Of a stretch of 64,000 nucleotides of DNA, positions 24,513 through 35,987 are shown in pieces (positions within the stretch are counted from its first letter, which is position 1; every line of letters begins with the position of its first letter). A program made the translations under genes and the position numbers. This DNA comes from Coprinus comatus (Eukaryota > Basidiomycota > Agaricomycetes > Agaricales > Agaricaceae): contig JAWPGT010000007.1 of the NCBI GenBank assembly GCA_034638255.1, forward strand, positions 620,001-684,000, read 5' to 3'. The notes under the pieces were generated by a model, which had not been told where the DNA came from, did no database searches, and worked only from the letters and a program-made list of their open reading frames with translations.

Positions 24513-24597
24513 GGGCCTGACCGGGAATTGAACCCGGGACCTCCTCGAAATTGCACAATCGCCCTAACAAGGAATCATACTACTAGACCATCAGGCC
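24513..24597 (-). tRNA. tRNA-Pro(AGG) with intron
   Basis: An 85-nt gene with acceptor GGCCTGA/TCAGGCC plus C, anticodon stem CCTTG/CGAGG, and loop TTAGGG (AGG). The intron of about 13 nt differs from those in the 0.7-1.9 kb copies, while the mature parts are identical. A TTTTTT run lies about 15 nt downstream on the minus strand. Confidence 0.95.
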
Positions 24598-24699
24598 TTG
24601 AAGGCGCCGGTCCTAAGGAGGAATCGCAGGTGCGCTCAGTTGCTAAACGTTGATATACATATATACTAACAATATACATACATACTAACGGGGGCACCA

Positions 24700-26630
24700 T
24701 TACTTGAGTTTCGTGAAAATGTTACGCAGGGGCGTCTTCAGATGATTCCTCCTACGATTACTATTATCTGCTCCTTCTTCTCGCCGAACGTCATTTTCAT
24801 TCCTTCCTGGTCGTGGTACTGCCACACTGGCGAGGTGGTTAGAGAATTTGCCTGCTTTGTTGAATTTCTTGCTCCTTGGAACTGTAAGCGAACGTGAACG
24901 TGAGGTTGTTGGGTTTTCTTGTGAAGGACTAGGATTGGTGAGTTCGTTAACCTTTGATTGTGCCAGTGGAGATGGGCAGATTTCTTTGGGAAGAAACGAC
25001 TCTTTGATCTCATCTCTCGTGATAAGAGGTAGTGCTGTTAATTCCGAAGGGTCTGAGATGTGACCAGGGCGTGGCAATTCCAATACTTCGGCCGCAGGGC
25101 TTAGGTCAGTTACTACGCGCGTATTCTCGCCTATGGCTTGTGCATGAAGGACCTGCGGGGGTGGCAACTGTGGAGATGGATCCCCACCCAATAATGTAAC
25201 ATTAAGATGTTTGTGTCGTATATCTAGGAGGGACTGATCGGATTCGTCATCGCTTGTGGTGGTGATTGAGTCCTGTCTCCAAGCTTGAGGGAGCCTAGCA
25301 AATCTGACTGATTTCTTCGGTTTCATATCTCCAGTAACAGACCTAGGTGAACTGACCAGACAAGGCCGCGGTTGCTGCCACTCAGCTTCATAGATATTAG
25401 TTAAGAGTCCCTCTACCTCACGAATTACAACACCGTTATACGAGCGATATTTCTGTGCTGTTGACATTGGTTGATATCTCCATGAAGACCGAGAGGTTAG
25501 TTCATTCCCGCAAAAAATGTTATTATAGTTCCTAAGTCGATCAATCTTGACAGAAAAGTCGTCGATCATATCCATCAAAGGCTCCGCAAATGCCCATTCG
25601 GGGGTCCGCCTTTTGGGATGAGGGTTAGGTACTTTAGATGTAGCCATCGGTTGCTTAGATTTAATATTTGTCGTTAAAGGTCGATAGAACCAGTGCATGG
25701 GTAAGGATGAACGCAAATCCTCTAATTCTTGTCGGCAACGTGTGGATATTAATTGTGGAAGATTACTGAGGATGAAGTCCTGGTCTTGATAGATGATAGA
25801 TGAATCTTCCCTTGGCGGGCCTCCGAAGGTGGTTGTAGTGATGCTATTGAGATTCAATACAGGGAACGCCTTGTGACCGCGACGAACAGCTAGGTTCATA
25901 TGTTCCGAAGTCATGAGGTTCCTTTTCCTGGAACAAGAGGTTGAACTGAAGCTTGGAAGGAGATTAAACGCTTCAACTGAAGAGCCACTACTGGTACAGC
26001 CTTGCTTGCCTTCAAGTTGTTGGGTAATATGTTTATGAGTTTCTGTCGCAATACGAAGTACGCCAGAGCCCAAGCCATAGTGATTTGGAGTTGTAGCTGT
26101 CTTCTCGACCAAGAGTGTATTAAAAGGCCTGTGAGCCAAATCCTTTACGCGTCGAAGTAATCGTAGACTTCGTGATAAACGCCGTTCACATTCTTCCGTG
26201 CCGTTCGGTGATCGGACCCCTTGTTCCCAGGGTATATGGCAAGGGGGTGCTAGTTGGGAGTTTACAGTAGCCTTGGTGGTTCAACTACATAACATGGGAG
26301 ACAAGGCGCAACGCACACACTTACTGTCCATGTGTTCACTACTATCTTCTCTTCCAAGACAACTCTCATGCGCGGAGCTGTAGGGGCTGTAACAAGTGAT
26401 TGGTTATCACGGTTACCAGTTGTTGGATAGTGTTTCAAGTCCGCGAGAGTAAAAAACGGAGGTCTATGGGTAGATGGAAAAAGGGGAAGGGATTCAGATA
26501 TGGATATTCCATCCAGGGACATGGATGATATCATAGGCTCATGGTAATCCAAGAGACGAGTAGACATTTCACTTGATGATGGTGTACATAGTATAATAGA
26601 GCACTGTGAATATGAGTGCCGAATGCCCAT
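24700..26630 (-). CDS. Unrecognised protein, 625 aa
   Basis: Two exons (26630-26325 and 26271-24700) joined across a 53-nt phase-0 intron give 625 residues (or 604 from the second in-frame ATG at 26567). I do not recognise the family. The N-terminal third includes a glutamate/arginine-rich helix spanning the junction (EECERRLSRSLRLLRRVKD). A middle part with scattered conserved-looking aromatic and basic residues includes RRTPEWAFAEPLMDMIDDF. The C-terminal third is disordered and Pro/Ser-rich, ending in a strongly basic tail (NRRRNHLKTPLRNIFTKLK). There is no signal peptide or membrane segment. The long frame, the phase-consistent intron and the length support a real gene. The stop lies about 100 bases from the tRNA-Pro at 24513. 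Confidence 0.65.
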
Positions 26631-27366
26631 AGTGGATTAGCAGGTTTGTTACGAATGAAGGAATGTCGGATAGAGGTTGATGTTCAAGTTAAAGGTATAA
26701 TATGGCACGTGCAGTCATCACAAGGTTGCGATCATACAATACGAACAATATCATAGCCGAGGTAAATTGATATTGATATCGTGCATTCGATGTCTTCCCT
26801 CTATCTACAGCAACCGTCAGCTCCGCTTCCGTACCTACAGATCAACACTGCCATTTCTACACATCCATGTGGCCCAACAGGTCTCCTGATAACTTACCAT
26901 CAGATTACCCCCTGGTGCTGGGTATCTAGTAACAATTCTTTCTTTTCTTGCACCATGGCAATCCCACACTGCCCACCAAACATACAAGATCTTTACCATT
27001 ATCGGCTAGCTTCTACAGACACAAAGTTCAAACAGATGCCTTGTTCTCTGCGAAACTGACTTCGGGAACCTCGGAACTCACTTTTATTTAACTCCGGGTT
27101 TGTATCTGTACGCCAGTTATCAGCAATGTGGCCGTCTTACATGTGTCGTGAAGCTCCTCGTGATGTTGCAATTCTTGGAAGACAATCCAGCAAGCGCTCC
27201 ACATTGGGTAGAAGAGAGGTGCATGGTTGCATGCGATAACACAGTTATCAGTGACCAGGTAGCTTCTATACCACATGGTTACGTGACGACAACAGAGGTC
27301 TTGAGTTTAAAAGAGGCCTGGTTTATGCTGTGAAGCGCTTGGGATCTCCTTTCCAGACTCGCCAAG
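26631..27366. promoter_or_regulatory. Divergent intergenic region (orphan gene / M28 peptidase)
   Basis: About 740 bases separate the divergent starts of the 625-residue protein and the aminopeptidase, so both promoters must lie here. GATA motifs are present (for example GCGATAACACAGTTATC near 27234-27250), which by established fungal biology can bind nitrogen-regulatory GATA factors. That would suit a secreted peptidase, but the motif is short and this is inference. Confidence 0.35.
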
Positions 27367-28780
27367 ATGAAGTATCAACTCGCATTATTGAACCTAGTCC
27401 TTGCAGCCGTTACTTTCGTCAACGCTGCTCCTATCACACACGGCGAGATTGTATCCAAGTCTGCCAAGGGTTTACATCTTCTCCAGCTCTCTGAAGATTC
27501 CGATCCTGTCTGGAAGACAGACGAAGAAGAGTTGGAGTTGCAACGTGCCGGTATCAAGTTCGTGAGTACCTACTACCCAACATAAAACTGTTTCGCCAAC
27601 CAATAACCCATGGCACTTAGTTCGACGTTACCGAGACATATGAGGTTGAACAGGAACTTGCCAGATCCAGCGCCAACTCCAAGTCTGTCTCCATTGCTGC
27701 CACCTGTAAGCATATATCCATCTACTGTAGAAAAATTGTTCCTCAACTTTGACTTGTAGTTAGCCCGCCATCCCATCAAACCCAAGTGAAACCTTTGTTG
27801 AGCCAGGTTTCAATCTCGAATATGCAGAGCTCTCTTTCGTCATTGACGCATTCAACAATCGCTATTATCGGGCGCAAACCGGTGCTGATGCCAGCGCATG
27901 GATCTTGAACAAACTTAAGAGCGTGAGTAGCCTGGAACACGAAATGCATGGACTATAGTTACCAAATGACTCTTAGATTGCTGGCACCCGTACGGACATC
28001 ACGGTCAACTACTTCACTCACAGCTGGGTCGAACCTTCAGTCATTGTCAAGATTACTGGTACCAGTGCTACAACCCCTGTTACCATCCTCGGTGCCCACA
28101 TGGATTCCATTAATCTTAGCAACCCTACCAGCGGTAGGGCGCCCGGAGCTGATGACGATGGTACTGGTACAGTGAACCTCATTGAAGCTTTCCGTGTTCT
28201 CGTCGCTTCAGGTTTCAAGCCTTCGACCCCCCTTGAATTCCACTTCTATGCAGGCGAAGAATCCGGTTTGTTGGGCTCACAAGCCATTGCCACAAACTAC
28301 AAGAGTGCTGGTATCAAAGTCAAGGCCTTCATGGAGCTCGACATGTCTGGATAGTGAGTTAATGAGTAGTAAATTTCCTGATACGCTCTAAACGTAAACA
28401 AGCTTCAAACCGGGTACCACAGAAGTCATGGCCCTCCAGGCCGATTACATTGACTCTGGTCTCAACACATTCCTTGGTCAAGTCATCACTGCCTACTCCA
28501 GAATTCCCTGGACCATGGACATCCCTGTGAGCAACTTTTGACTCTTATCTGGGATATGTAACTTACTTTTTTTATTTAGTGTGGATACGCCTGCTCCGAT
28601 CATGCTAGTTGGTATAAGCAAGGGTACCCTTCTACTTTCCCGTATGAGGCGGTCACTGGCAATGACGACCCCAATATCCACTCTTCTTCCGATACCACCA
28701 GTGTTACCGGATTCTCCTGGAACCATTCCTTGGAATTCGCTAAAGTTGCCGTTGCTTTCGCATACGAACTCACTGCATAA
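27367..28780 (+). CDS. Secreted M28 leucine aminopeptidase, apparent frameshift
   Basis: Zinc exopeptidase of the fungal leucine aminopeptidase (M28E) family, which removes N-terminal residues from peptides outside the cell. Residues 1-20 (MKYQLALLNLVLAAVTFVNA) form a signal peptide. Family hallmarks in order: HQTQVKPLL, FNNRYYR, zinc ligands in GAHMDS and ADDDGTG, GEESGL, LDMSG, CGYACSDHASWY. The last exon ends AKVAVAFAYELTA, stop 28778-28780. Five introns (48-75 nt) fit. One problem: exon 3 enters in the family's frame through SSLSSLT, but the conserved FNNRYYR that should follow is one frame away. This implies loss of a single base near 27846-27850. No alternative acceptor repaired it. It is either a sequence error or a recently broken gene; the rest is intact. 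Confidence 0.85.
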
Positions 28781-29388
28781 AAAGATAAGATTATGTATAT
28801 TACTAGGTATTATATCATGTACAATGTTATTTCTTTGGGGTTCTGCTACAAATTGGGCATTAAATGTTTCTTCAGATAGAGTCAGAGCAACCCAGGAGCA
28901 ACCTATTGATTCGATTGATGCAATCGTGATTGTTCCCACGAAATTAGTGCGATTATTTTTTCTAAAAAAACTTTTCTCTTCCAACCAGCTCCCAACTCTT
29001 ATCTTATGTAGACAGATAATCAGCTGCCATGAGGTATGTGTCTACTCAATTTCATTCATCATTTGAAGATGAAATTATTACACATTTGCACGTCAGTCTT
29101 AGGCTAGAGCTTTTCGGCTTTTAGCTAAGAGATGATATCCTTTCGCGTATTACTGAAATTGTCCGAATCTTCCAGCTGAATAGCCTTGACTAATTTAATT
29201 ATCACAGGGAAAGTGTACATTACGTTGGAGATCGACAGTGTGAGTTCGGGGTTATGGTGGGATTAGTCTGGGATTAGTAGTAGTTTGAGTAGCTGTAAAC
29301 GGTGTAGACGCTAACGGATCATTTCACACCATCTTTTGTTTTCCTCCACCCACTTTCAATATACCATCGTGCCTCGTAGACTAGTTCC
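28781..29388. other. Intergenic, no gene seen
   Basis: About 600 bases between the aminopeptidase stop and the ELMO start. Open frames crossing it (for example the ends of 28581-29066) are shadows of the peptidase exons. It holds one 3'UTR and one promoter, with no recognised element. Confidence 0.4.
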
Positions 29389-32300
29389 ATGTCTACCTCT
29401 GGGTTGCCTTCTGGCTCGAGAAGTCAACTAGGTTCTTCTGGTATCCCAAATGGCGCTCAGAAATCCCCGGCTCTCGTACCAACGAACAACGTCACCACCC
29501 CGGATGGTGTGATAGTACGGGCACGCATAGATCCTACGTTGACAGTCGACGATGTCGTGAAGCAGCTTTGTGTAAACCTCAATATAAAGGATCCGTCTTC
29601 TTACTATGCATTGAGAGACGAAACGGAAGAGTTAATTACCAACGATAACTTAAGGAAAAAGATCAGGGGACGAGCCAACCTCAAGTAAGTGTATCTGCGT
29701 CTTCAATATACTTCTCTATAGGGTCAGTTCTAAACTGAAAAGCCAGACTCGTGAAGTCACCGTCTCGCGAAGCAAGAGAAATTGCCGAGGAACTACGCAG
29801 GCGAGATGATAGAATCCGGATGACACTATATACACTTCAAAAGTTCATACGGGTCAGTACCTTACCACGTACCTTGATGCTGGCCATTGAAGTATTTGTA
29901 GGAAGAACAATTCGCACAAGAGTTTCTCAAGCATGGTGGTTTGAAGGAATTAATCAGTGTTATCTATACAACAACAGGAACCATACTTGCTGTAAGTTGT
30001 GTTGCCCCATAGTTATGACTCTAATACTTACCTTGGTTTTTAGCATGCCCTTACTGCTATGCAAAACCTTATGGACCTTGACTATGGTTGGTCAACACTA
30101 GACGAGGACTTCATCTTCCGAATTGTAAAAATCCTTGCGCCTCCTAATGCGCTCATTAAAGTCTGCCGGCCAGCCACGGCCATCCTCAAGAAATTCGTCG
30201 AAGCCGATCCCTCGAGTGCTCCTGGTGCTATCGCAAGCAGTAGCCGAGGTTATTCGCTTCCACCGGGCTCTGTGTATCGATACGGGTTCCAGGTTGTATT
30301 TGACCAGATGAAGAAGGAACCTGGGATGCTGGAAACGGTCATAAACCGAGTAGGAAGCGCAGACACTGCAATGGCTCAGTACAGGTATGTATTAATGTCC
30401 GTTATGGGCGTAGCCTGTCCAGCTGTAATGACACGCTTTTAGCATGATGCTAATCAACTCACTGCTATCTCATGCCAATGACAATGGTTGGGAGGAATTC
30501 ATCGCGGAACTAGAACATCTCAATGTTAGACGCGCTGTAATTGTGAGTGGAATTGATTTTGAATTCATTCTAGACCTCATGCATATATCACAGCAATGTA
30601 TGAGCATGCACACGATTGAAGACCTGACGACCTGCATTCTTGATTTCCAATCCAACATGGTTCGCGTCATATACCGGAAGAAAACTACATTGGTAAACCC
30701 TGATAATGAACCTTCCCATACCGAAGGTTTGGTGTACATATGGGACAGCAGTAAATTGGAAGTAGAAGAGGATGACCAGGGGGGAATAATTCAATGGCGG
30801 AAGTTGGGTTTTGAAACCGAAGATATCGTACAAGAATTCAATGAGGTTGGAGTCCTTGGTCTAGACTGTCTGGTATGTGGCTCCTATGATACCTTTATCA
30901 GCTCTGTCACTGAAGCCGATCTAAAATCAGAGGAAGTTTGTTGAGAATGATCCTGATTTCTCAAAGGTAAAAAAAGTGACTATAATAACTGTGACAGTAT
31001 TCATATAGAGATATATCAGCTTGCCCTGGAACAGCTAAGCCGACCTGAAGAAAAACGATGTCCTTTAGGTAGAGCTTCAAACGAAGTAGTGGAACTATTG
31101 TCTGAACATTGGAACATCTTTGCACCCGGCTGTCAGTTGCCTCTCCATATTAACTATACATATGGAACTGATTGGCATGGCTACAGATTCAACATCGACT
31201 ACATTCCAACCCTTTTTCTTAGATTTCTACAAGGTTCATGTTCTCGCCACACGATTTTTCGTCAGAATGTGGAGTGAAAGCGGTGCAGCTTATGGTGACT
31301 TTCACCGGGTGGCTGACTTGGTTCGCAGTCAGTATGTGTTTTTTACTGTTACGACTCAGGCACGCCCTTAACAATTACACTAGGGTAAAAGTGGCTCTCC
31401 GAAGTGAAAATGTTCGTTCTTGGCGTGAGGTCGAGGAAGAATTTGTCGATTCCGAGTATCGCGCAGTTCGTGACCGCCAGATGCAAGAACTAGAACTTGA
31501 GGATGATCTACTGAATAAAGTTCCCGTCCGGTAAGCTTGGCGATGATTGTTCTATGGTTATGAAGAAAGAAAACTTACAATTCCTCTACAAGGAATCTCC
31601 GGGCGAAGTTATACAAGGAGTCATTTGAATTTGTACGTCAACAACGCATACAATGCCTTTTACAAGGAGCATGGTTCGTTCTAGCTGTTTCTCCGAATGT
31701 ACCACGGGAAGCTATCCGAAGGCCAATGAGACCCTGGCGTTTCATGCGACTCGTATGTATTGGACATAACGCATTCCATTTGTGTACCTTGCTCACACAT
31801 CTGGTACCAAATAACAGGACAGCGGTTTGAAGTACCTCCATTACGTCGATAGTGCTGTCAAGTTCCCTGTGCGCAATGGTCTTGAAGATCTACCCGACCG
31901 CATTGATGTTTCCATGATCAATGAAATAGCAACCAGAAACTGTGCACCTCCACCCAATGTCCTTCATCAAAGTGATCCATTACCAACAGGTTCACTTACA
32001 CCTTCTCCATTATCATTCTCCCTTATAAGTGCACATGAGGGTTCACTTGCAGATTTGATTGCACCTGATCAATCACGTTGGGCGGATTGGACAGACGGTT
32101 TAAGCATGTTACGTAGGGATGGTGGACATGCACATTCGACCGAAACCGCGGGATTCGTACAAGCGCTTACGGAGATCGGCTTAAAGATCAAATTATTGGG
32201 TAAGTACTGTGTACAATATTATTTCTCTTTCTTTTTTGGGCCTGCCATACATGACCTCCCTACTTTGTGGCGTTGTCTGTATAAATGACCCTGACACTGA

Positions 32301-32429
32301 CCTATAATCATTTTCTCCTTCCTCCATTTTTTAACAGATCTTTCTGGAGAAATGGTTGAGATACCCTCAAACCTGACGGCTGGTCCTCCACCGTCCGATA
32401 CTAATTTTTTCTTTTCGGAGCTAATGTAA
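29389..32429 (+). CDS. ELMO/CED-12 family engulfment and motility protein
   Basis: Fungal ELMO homologue. In animals ELMO binds DOCK proteins to activate Rac. The N-terminus (about residues 35-100) has a ubiquitin-like/RBD-type fold signal, VIVRARIDPTLTVDDVVKQL, followed by an armadillo-repeat region (RDDRIRMTLYTLQKFIREEQF). The ELMO domain follows: FVENDPDFSK, EQLSRPEEKRCPLGRASN, LLSEHWNIFAPGY, STSTTFQPFFLDFYKVH, FFVRMWSESGAAYGDF. The C-terminal third resembles the PH domain (LQGAWFVLAV, RRPMRPWRFMRLD). About ten short introns; those I followed (30544-30594, 30871-30930, 31136-31188) keep the frame. The stop TAA is at 32427-32429. The start at 29389 follows an in-frame upstream stop. No DOCK gene is visible in this window. 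Confidence 0.85.
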
Positions 32430-33016
32430 TTTCGGCCTTTCGGTTATAACAATATCCCCTTTCCCTTATGTCTATTGTGTCGTTAAACATAACATTTTCA
32501 TAGAGTTCCTTTTGGTGGATGGGGCAGTGTGTGTATACGTTTAGGGTCTTTTACGTCTAAACACATTCATCTAGCTCTCTGATTCTGCCGGTTGTTATAT
32601 AGTTATATAGTTTGATTCACTCTTTGAATTGGTTTATTTAAAATAACAACTTCTTTAAGATTTTTATCAGAATAATAAGTAGGTAACAAAAAAACGTCAA
32701 TGACCCGCATGTATTATGATATCATGATGCAGTTGATGCAAGAGACCGAAAACTATTCTAGTATATGGTAGTGGTAGTGGATAGGTGCGATAAATGCCTT
32801 GGATATGAGGTTGCTAGTATGTAATAATACAACACAACGGGGGTTGAACCCGACTGTTTGAGAGATGCCTTGAGTATAAAAAAAGGTGAGTGGAGTAACA
32901 TGCGAGTTTTGTTGAATTGAAATCAGATGAGTAAAAATGAAAGAAGACGAAACAAATGCAAAAAAGCAGGATTAAGTAAATGAAAAGTAATTTCGGGAAG
33001 CAATTATAGTGTCAAT
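32430..33016. other. 3' flanks of convergent ELMO and MTHFR genes
   Basis: About 590 A/T-rich bases between converging stop codons, with no supported gene. It most likely consists of the two 3'UTRs. Confidence 0.45.
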
Positions 33017-35276
33017 TTAATGTTCGTTGACGGTGCCGGAGTTATACTTGGCAAGGTATTCCGCGCCAGCTTTCAAGAAAGGTTCAAAGATAGCCTCCGG
33101 AGCGTGGAAATCATTATGAACGACATTTACAAGAAGAGATGTCTCCATCATGTTGGCAATGAGAGCACGGGATTTGGATCCAGGGTCATACAAGGTGGCC
33201 CACTGTTTCCCAAGTTCATATGCTTCATCCTGAGAACACCATGAGTATAATGATTTATGTTTATGTACAATAACATACCTTCCAAGCCATGAAACTGATG
33301 GCTTCTACAATGGTAGGTTGGATAATCTCCTTGCCTGGGAAAACACCCCAGGTTACTGCGTTCGGTCCATCCGAGTGGGTATTGGTCCTCAGATCTCCCT
33401 GTTGGTTGATCACATAATAGGTGATGTTGGAATCCCTCTCGATATGAGGAATCAGTAAGGCGAGAAGGCTGGGGCTGACGAAGAACTCCAAGTATGCCTT
33501 TTGGAGAGCAGTGAGCAAATAGATCACTGTCAGTTCTATATAAAAAGACAAACCTTCTGGTAAATATAACCGTTTGAAGGACCCCAACCGAACATCTTAT
33601 TATCACTCTTGGCACCATTGACGGCTGGTTGGGAGTTGATGGTGAGGAAACCGAGTTCATTCATCTTTGCCAATTGTTTCGAGATGATGGATGTTTCGCT
33701 CGCAGGCTTCTGGTCGGACCAGGGGAGAGCGTCGAGTTCACCTTTACAGAAGCGAGAGAAAAGGTTATAAATGTCTTGGAGTGTTGATGGTTCACCCCAA
33801 AGTTTCAACGCATCCTCTTTCTGATAATCAAAGTTAGCTAGTCGATTCTAAGAGAAAATGCATGCACATACAGTTTGCTTGATCCATGGTGCACCATAAT
33901 TGTCGAGTTCACCGTATGCAGGACTGCGAGAGTCACCAAAACGTCCATTGGGGTATTCATCCCAGTTCTCAGTACGAGACAAGTAAGATTTGGTTCTGTT
34001 GGCCCAGAAGATCGGACGGATAGTTTCGGTACGACGGCTGGGGGTAAGTGACTGGATGCTAAAATTAGATCTGAGTAGGGCTAAAAAAAGATGTTGAATA
34101 TACCTGGCGCCACGGGAGAGGCTTGATGGTCTCGACTCTTGGGACAAGGTTAAGTTCTTCCAAAAGCATCTTTGTACCCTTTTCCAGATTCATGGTGTAG
34201 AAGTGCAACCCCCGGATACCCAACTTCCCGTCCAAGATCTTTCTACACATGTCGGCTACAAGTTTCGTTCCGAGATTCCTGACTTGCTCGTCGTCGTTCT
34301 TGACTGGTTCCAGTACGTCCAGGAATGATTTAGGGATAACAATCTTGGCGAGGCTGGTTGCGCGCATGAAACCATTCCAATTCTGAATTGGAGCAATGCC
34401 GGGCACGATGGGAACAGTGATTCCACGGGCACGAACGGCGTGAACCCACTTGATAAAGATCTCAACATCATAGAACATCTGTGTGAAGATAAAGTTGCAG
34501 CCAGCATCTATTTTCTCCTTGAGCCAAATCATCTCCTGCTCGAATTCTTCTGGTGGGAGGAGCATGTGCTGGGGAAATCCGGCAACAGCAATGTCGAAAT
34601 AGTCGCCGTACTGGTTGCGGATGTTTTTGACCAAATCAATACCATGCACGAAACCTCCTTCAACAGCCTCCCATTCTTCCTTGCCACTCGGAGGGTCACC
34701 GCGGAGAGCCAACACGTTTCTGCAACCATGTGCCTTTGCTTCCTGTAATGAATGGTGAGAAAAACTCTTAAGACCAGAAAGTTGGTAAACGGACCCGAAG
34801 AGCAATGTCAACTTTTTCCTTTGGCATATTTGTACATGTGAGATGCATACATGTCTCAATGCCGATGAGTGACTGGCATGTCTTGACCATCTCTGAAGTT
34901 AGCTCAGATGTGCGTCCGCCGGCATTCCTGTAAAGTGGCTCAGTGGATCTGATCAAGATGTCACAAGTGGGATACGGACCATGTAATATCTATGAATTCC
35001 GGCCCCAAGGCACGCATACGCTCTATACGGTCGAGGAGATTCTGCAATCCCTGTGGGTCAAAAGATGTGTTAGATAGGCGAGCCAATTGCGGGGGTGGCT
35101 GAAAGGGGTACCTGCGCGGTTCTGGGCGGGAAATACTCAAAGGACCACCATATCTTGTCCTCCTTTGTCTGCTGCTGGATTTTCTGGCTGATTTTCATGG
35201 GATTTCGAGGAGACGGGTATGTGGGGGAAAGAGGTAGAGAAACAGAGTAAATCGCACGATCAAATATATCAGCCAT
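33017..35276 (-). CDS. MET13: Methylenetetrahydrofolate reductase
   Basis: FAD enzyme that reduces 5,10-methylene-THF to 5-methyl-THF, supplying methyl groups for methionine synthesis in the cytosol. After an N-terminal MADIFDRAIYS the catalytic TIM barrel shows WWSFEYFPPRTA, LLDRIERMRALGPEFIDITW, ALRGDPPSG, GFPQHM, FTQMFYDVEIF and VPGIAPIQNW. The C-terminal regulatory domain that binds S-adenosylmethionine in eukaryotic MTHFR follows: NWDEYPNGRFGDSRSPAYGELD, GWGPSNGYIYQKAYLEFFVS and ITYYVINQQGDLRTNT. The protein ends YNSGTVNEH with the stop at 33019-33017. Six or so introns of about 50-65 nt interrupt it. Both domains are present, so length is as expected for a fungal MTHFR. Budding yeast has two paralogues (MET12, MET13); which one this matches is not decided here. 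Confidence 0.95.
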
Positions 35277-35358
35277 CTTTAGAATTTAACCACGTTTCCT
35301 CAGGGGCCAATATTTACCCACTCATACGACAATATATTGCTAATTAATTAATCTTTTT

Positions 35359-35808
35359 CTACTCTTCCACAACAAGCGCAATACACGTCCCCATAACTAT
35401 CATCCCAATAACCCCCATCATTAGCAAATGCAGTCTATATATTTATCAGTAAAATCTTGCCTCTTTCTCAGCTATCACATACTTGGGTGCTCGCAGAAAT
35501 GCAGTCGACTTCCGCAGGTCCCAGTAACCCTGATAGTACTCCCAGCAGCCAGCAATAATGCATGCCAGTGCCGTACCGTACTCGACCGCAGACATGGGTA
35601 TTCCTCCGGATTGTCCTTTGTCCTCTGGCTTCTCAGGGACCAATCGAGCCTGAAGGAGGACAGACCATGATAGGATGCATAGCAGAAGTGCGAGTTTAAG
35701 GTGCGAGAGTAAATTACGTTCCAGCATGCAGAAATCTCTTGCCTGGCTCCCTACATTTTCGATGTAATTTGAAGGGATTGTCATGGATGGCAACTGAGCA
35801 TGCTCCAA
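35359..35808 (-). CDS. DUF202 small membrane protein, 133 aa
   Basis: Two exons (35808-35483 and 35434-35359) joined across a 48-nt intron give 133 residues. The DUF202 signature ARDFCMLERNLLSHLKLAL begins about residue 23 and runs into membrane segment 1 (LALLLCILSWSVLL). Segment 2 lies around YGTALACIIAGCWEYY. The second exon supplies segment 3 (MMGVIGMIVMGTCIALVV), which an unspliced reading would lose, ending instead 12 residues into the intron. Three-segment topology is the family norm and supports the splice. Function is unknown; DUF202 also occurs in the VTC1 polyphosphate-polymerase subunit, but this protein is not clearly VTC1. It is divergent from the next gene (starts 180 bases apart). 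Confidence 0.8.
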
Positions 35809-35987
35809 GGTAGTCCAATGGAGTAGGTGTTAAAAGACGGTCCCCCACGTGATAGACATTATTGCTCATGTGACCTTTCGCGGTTGCTCTGTTGTCGGGT
35901 ATTTGGTGTTTGTTCAAAGACCTTGGGCTTGGTTTCAGACTCAAGACCAGCATCCCAGTCACTCGTTCATCCTCACACTCCTTTGCA

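Noticed and set aside
27757..27770. Alternative acceptor in the aminopeptidase (TAG at 27761-27763) to repair the frameshift
   Set aside because: Using this acceptor with the phase-1 donor at 27707 puts translation in a third frame, so it does not reach FNNRYYR and loses HQTQVKPLL.
28493..29066. Long open frames on both strands at the end of the aminopeptidase gene
   Set aside because: They overlap the last exon of the peptidase in other frames; only the peptidase frame shows family motifs.
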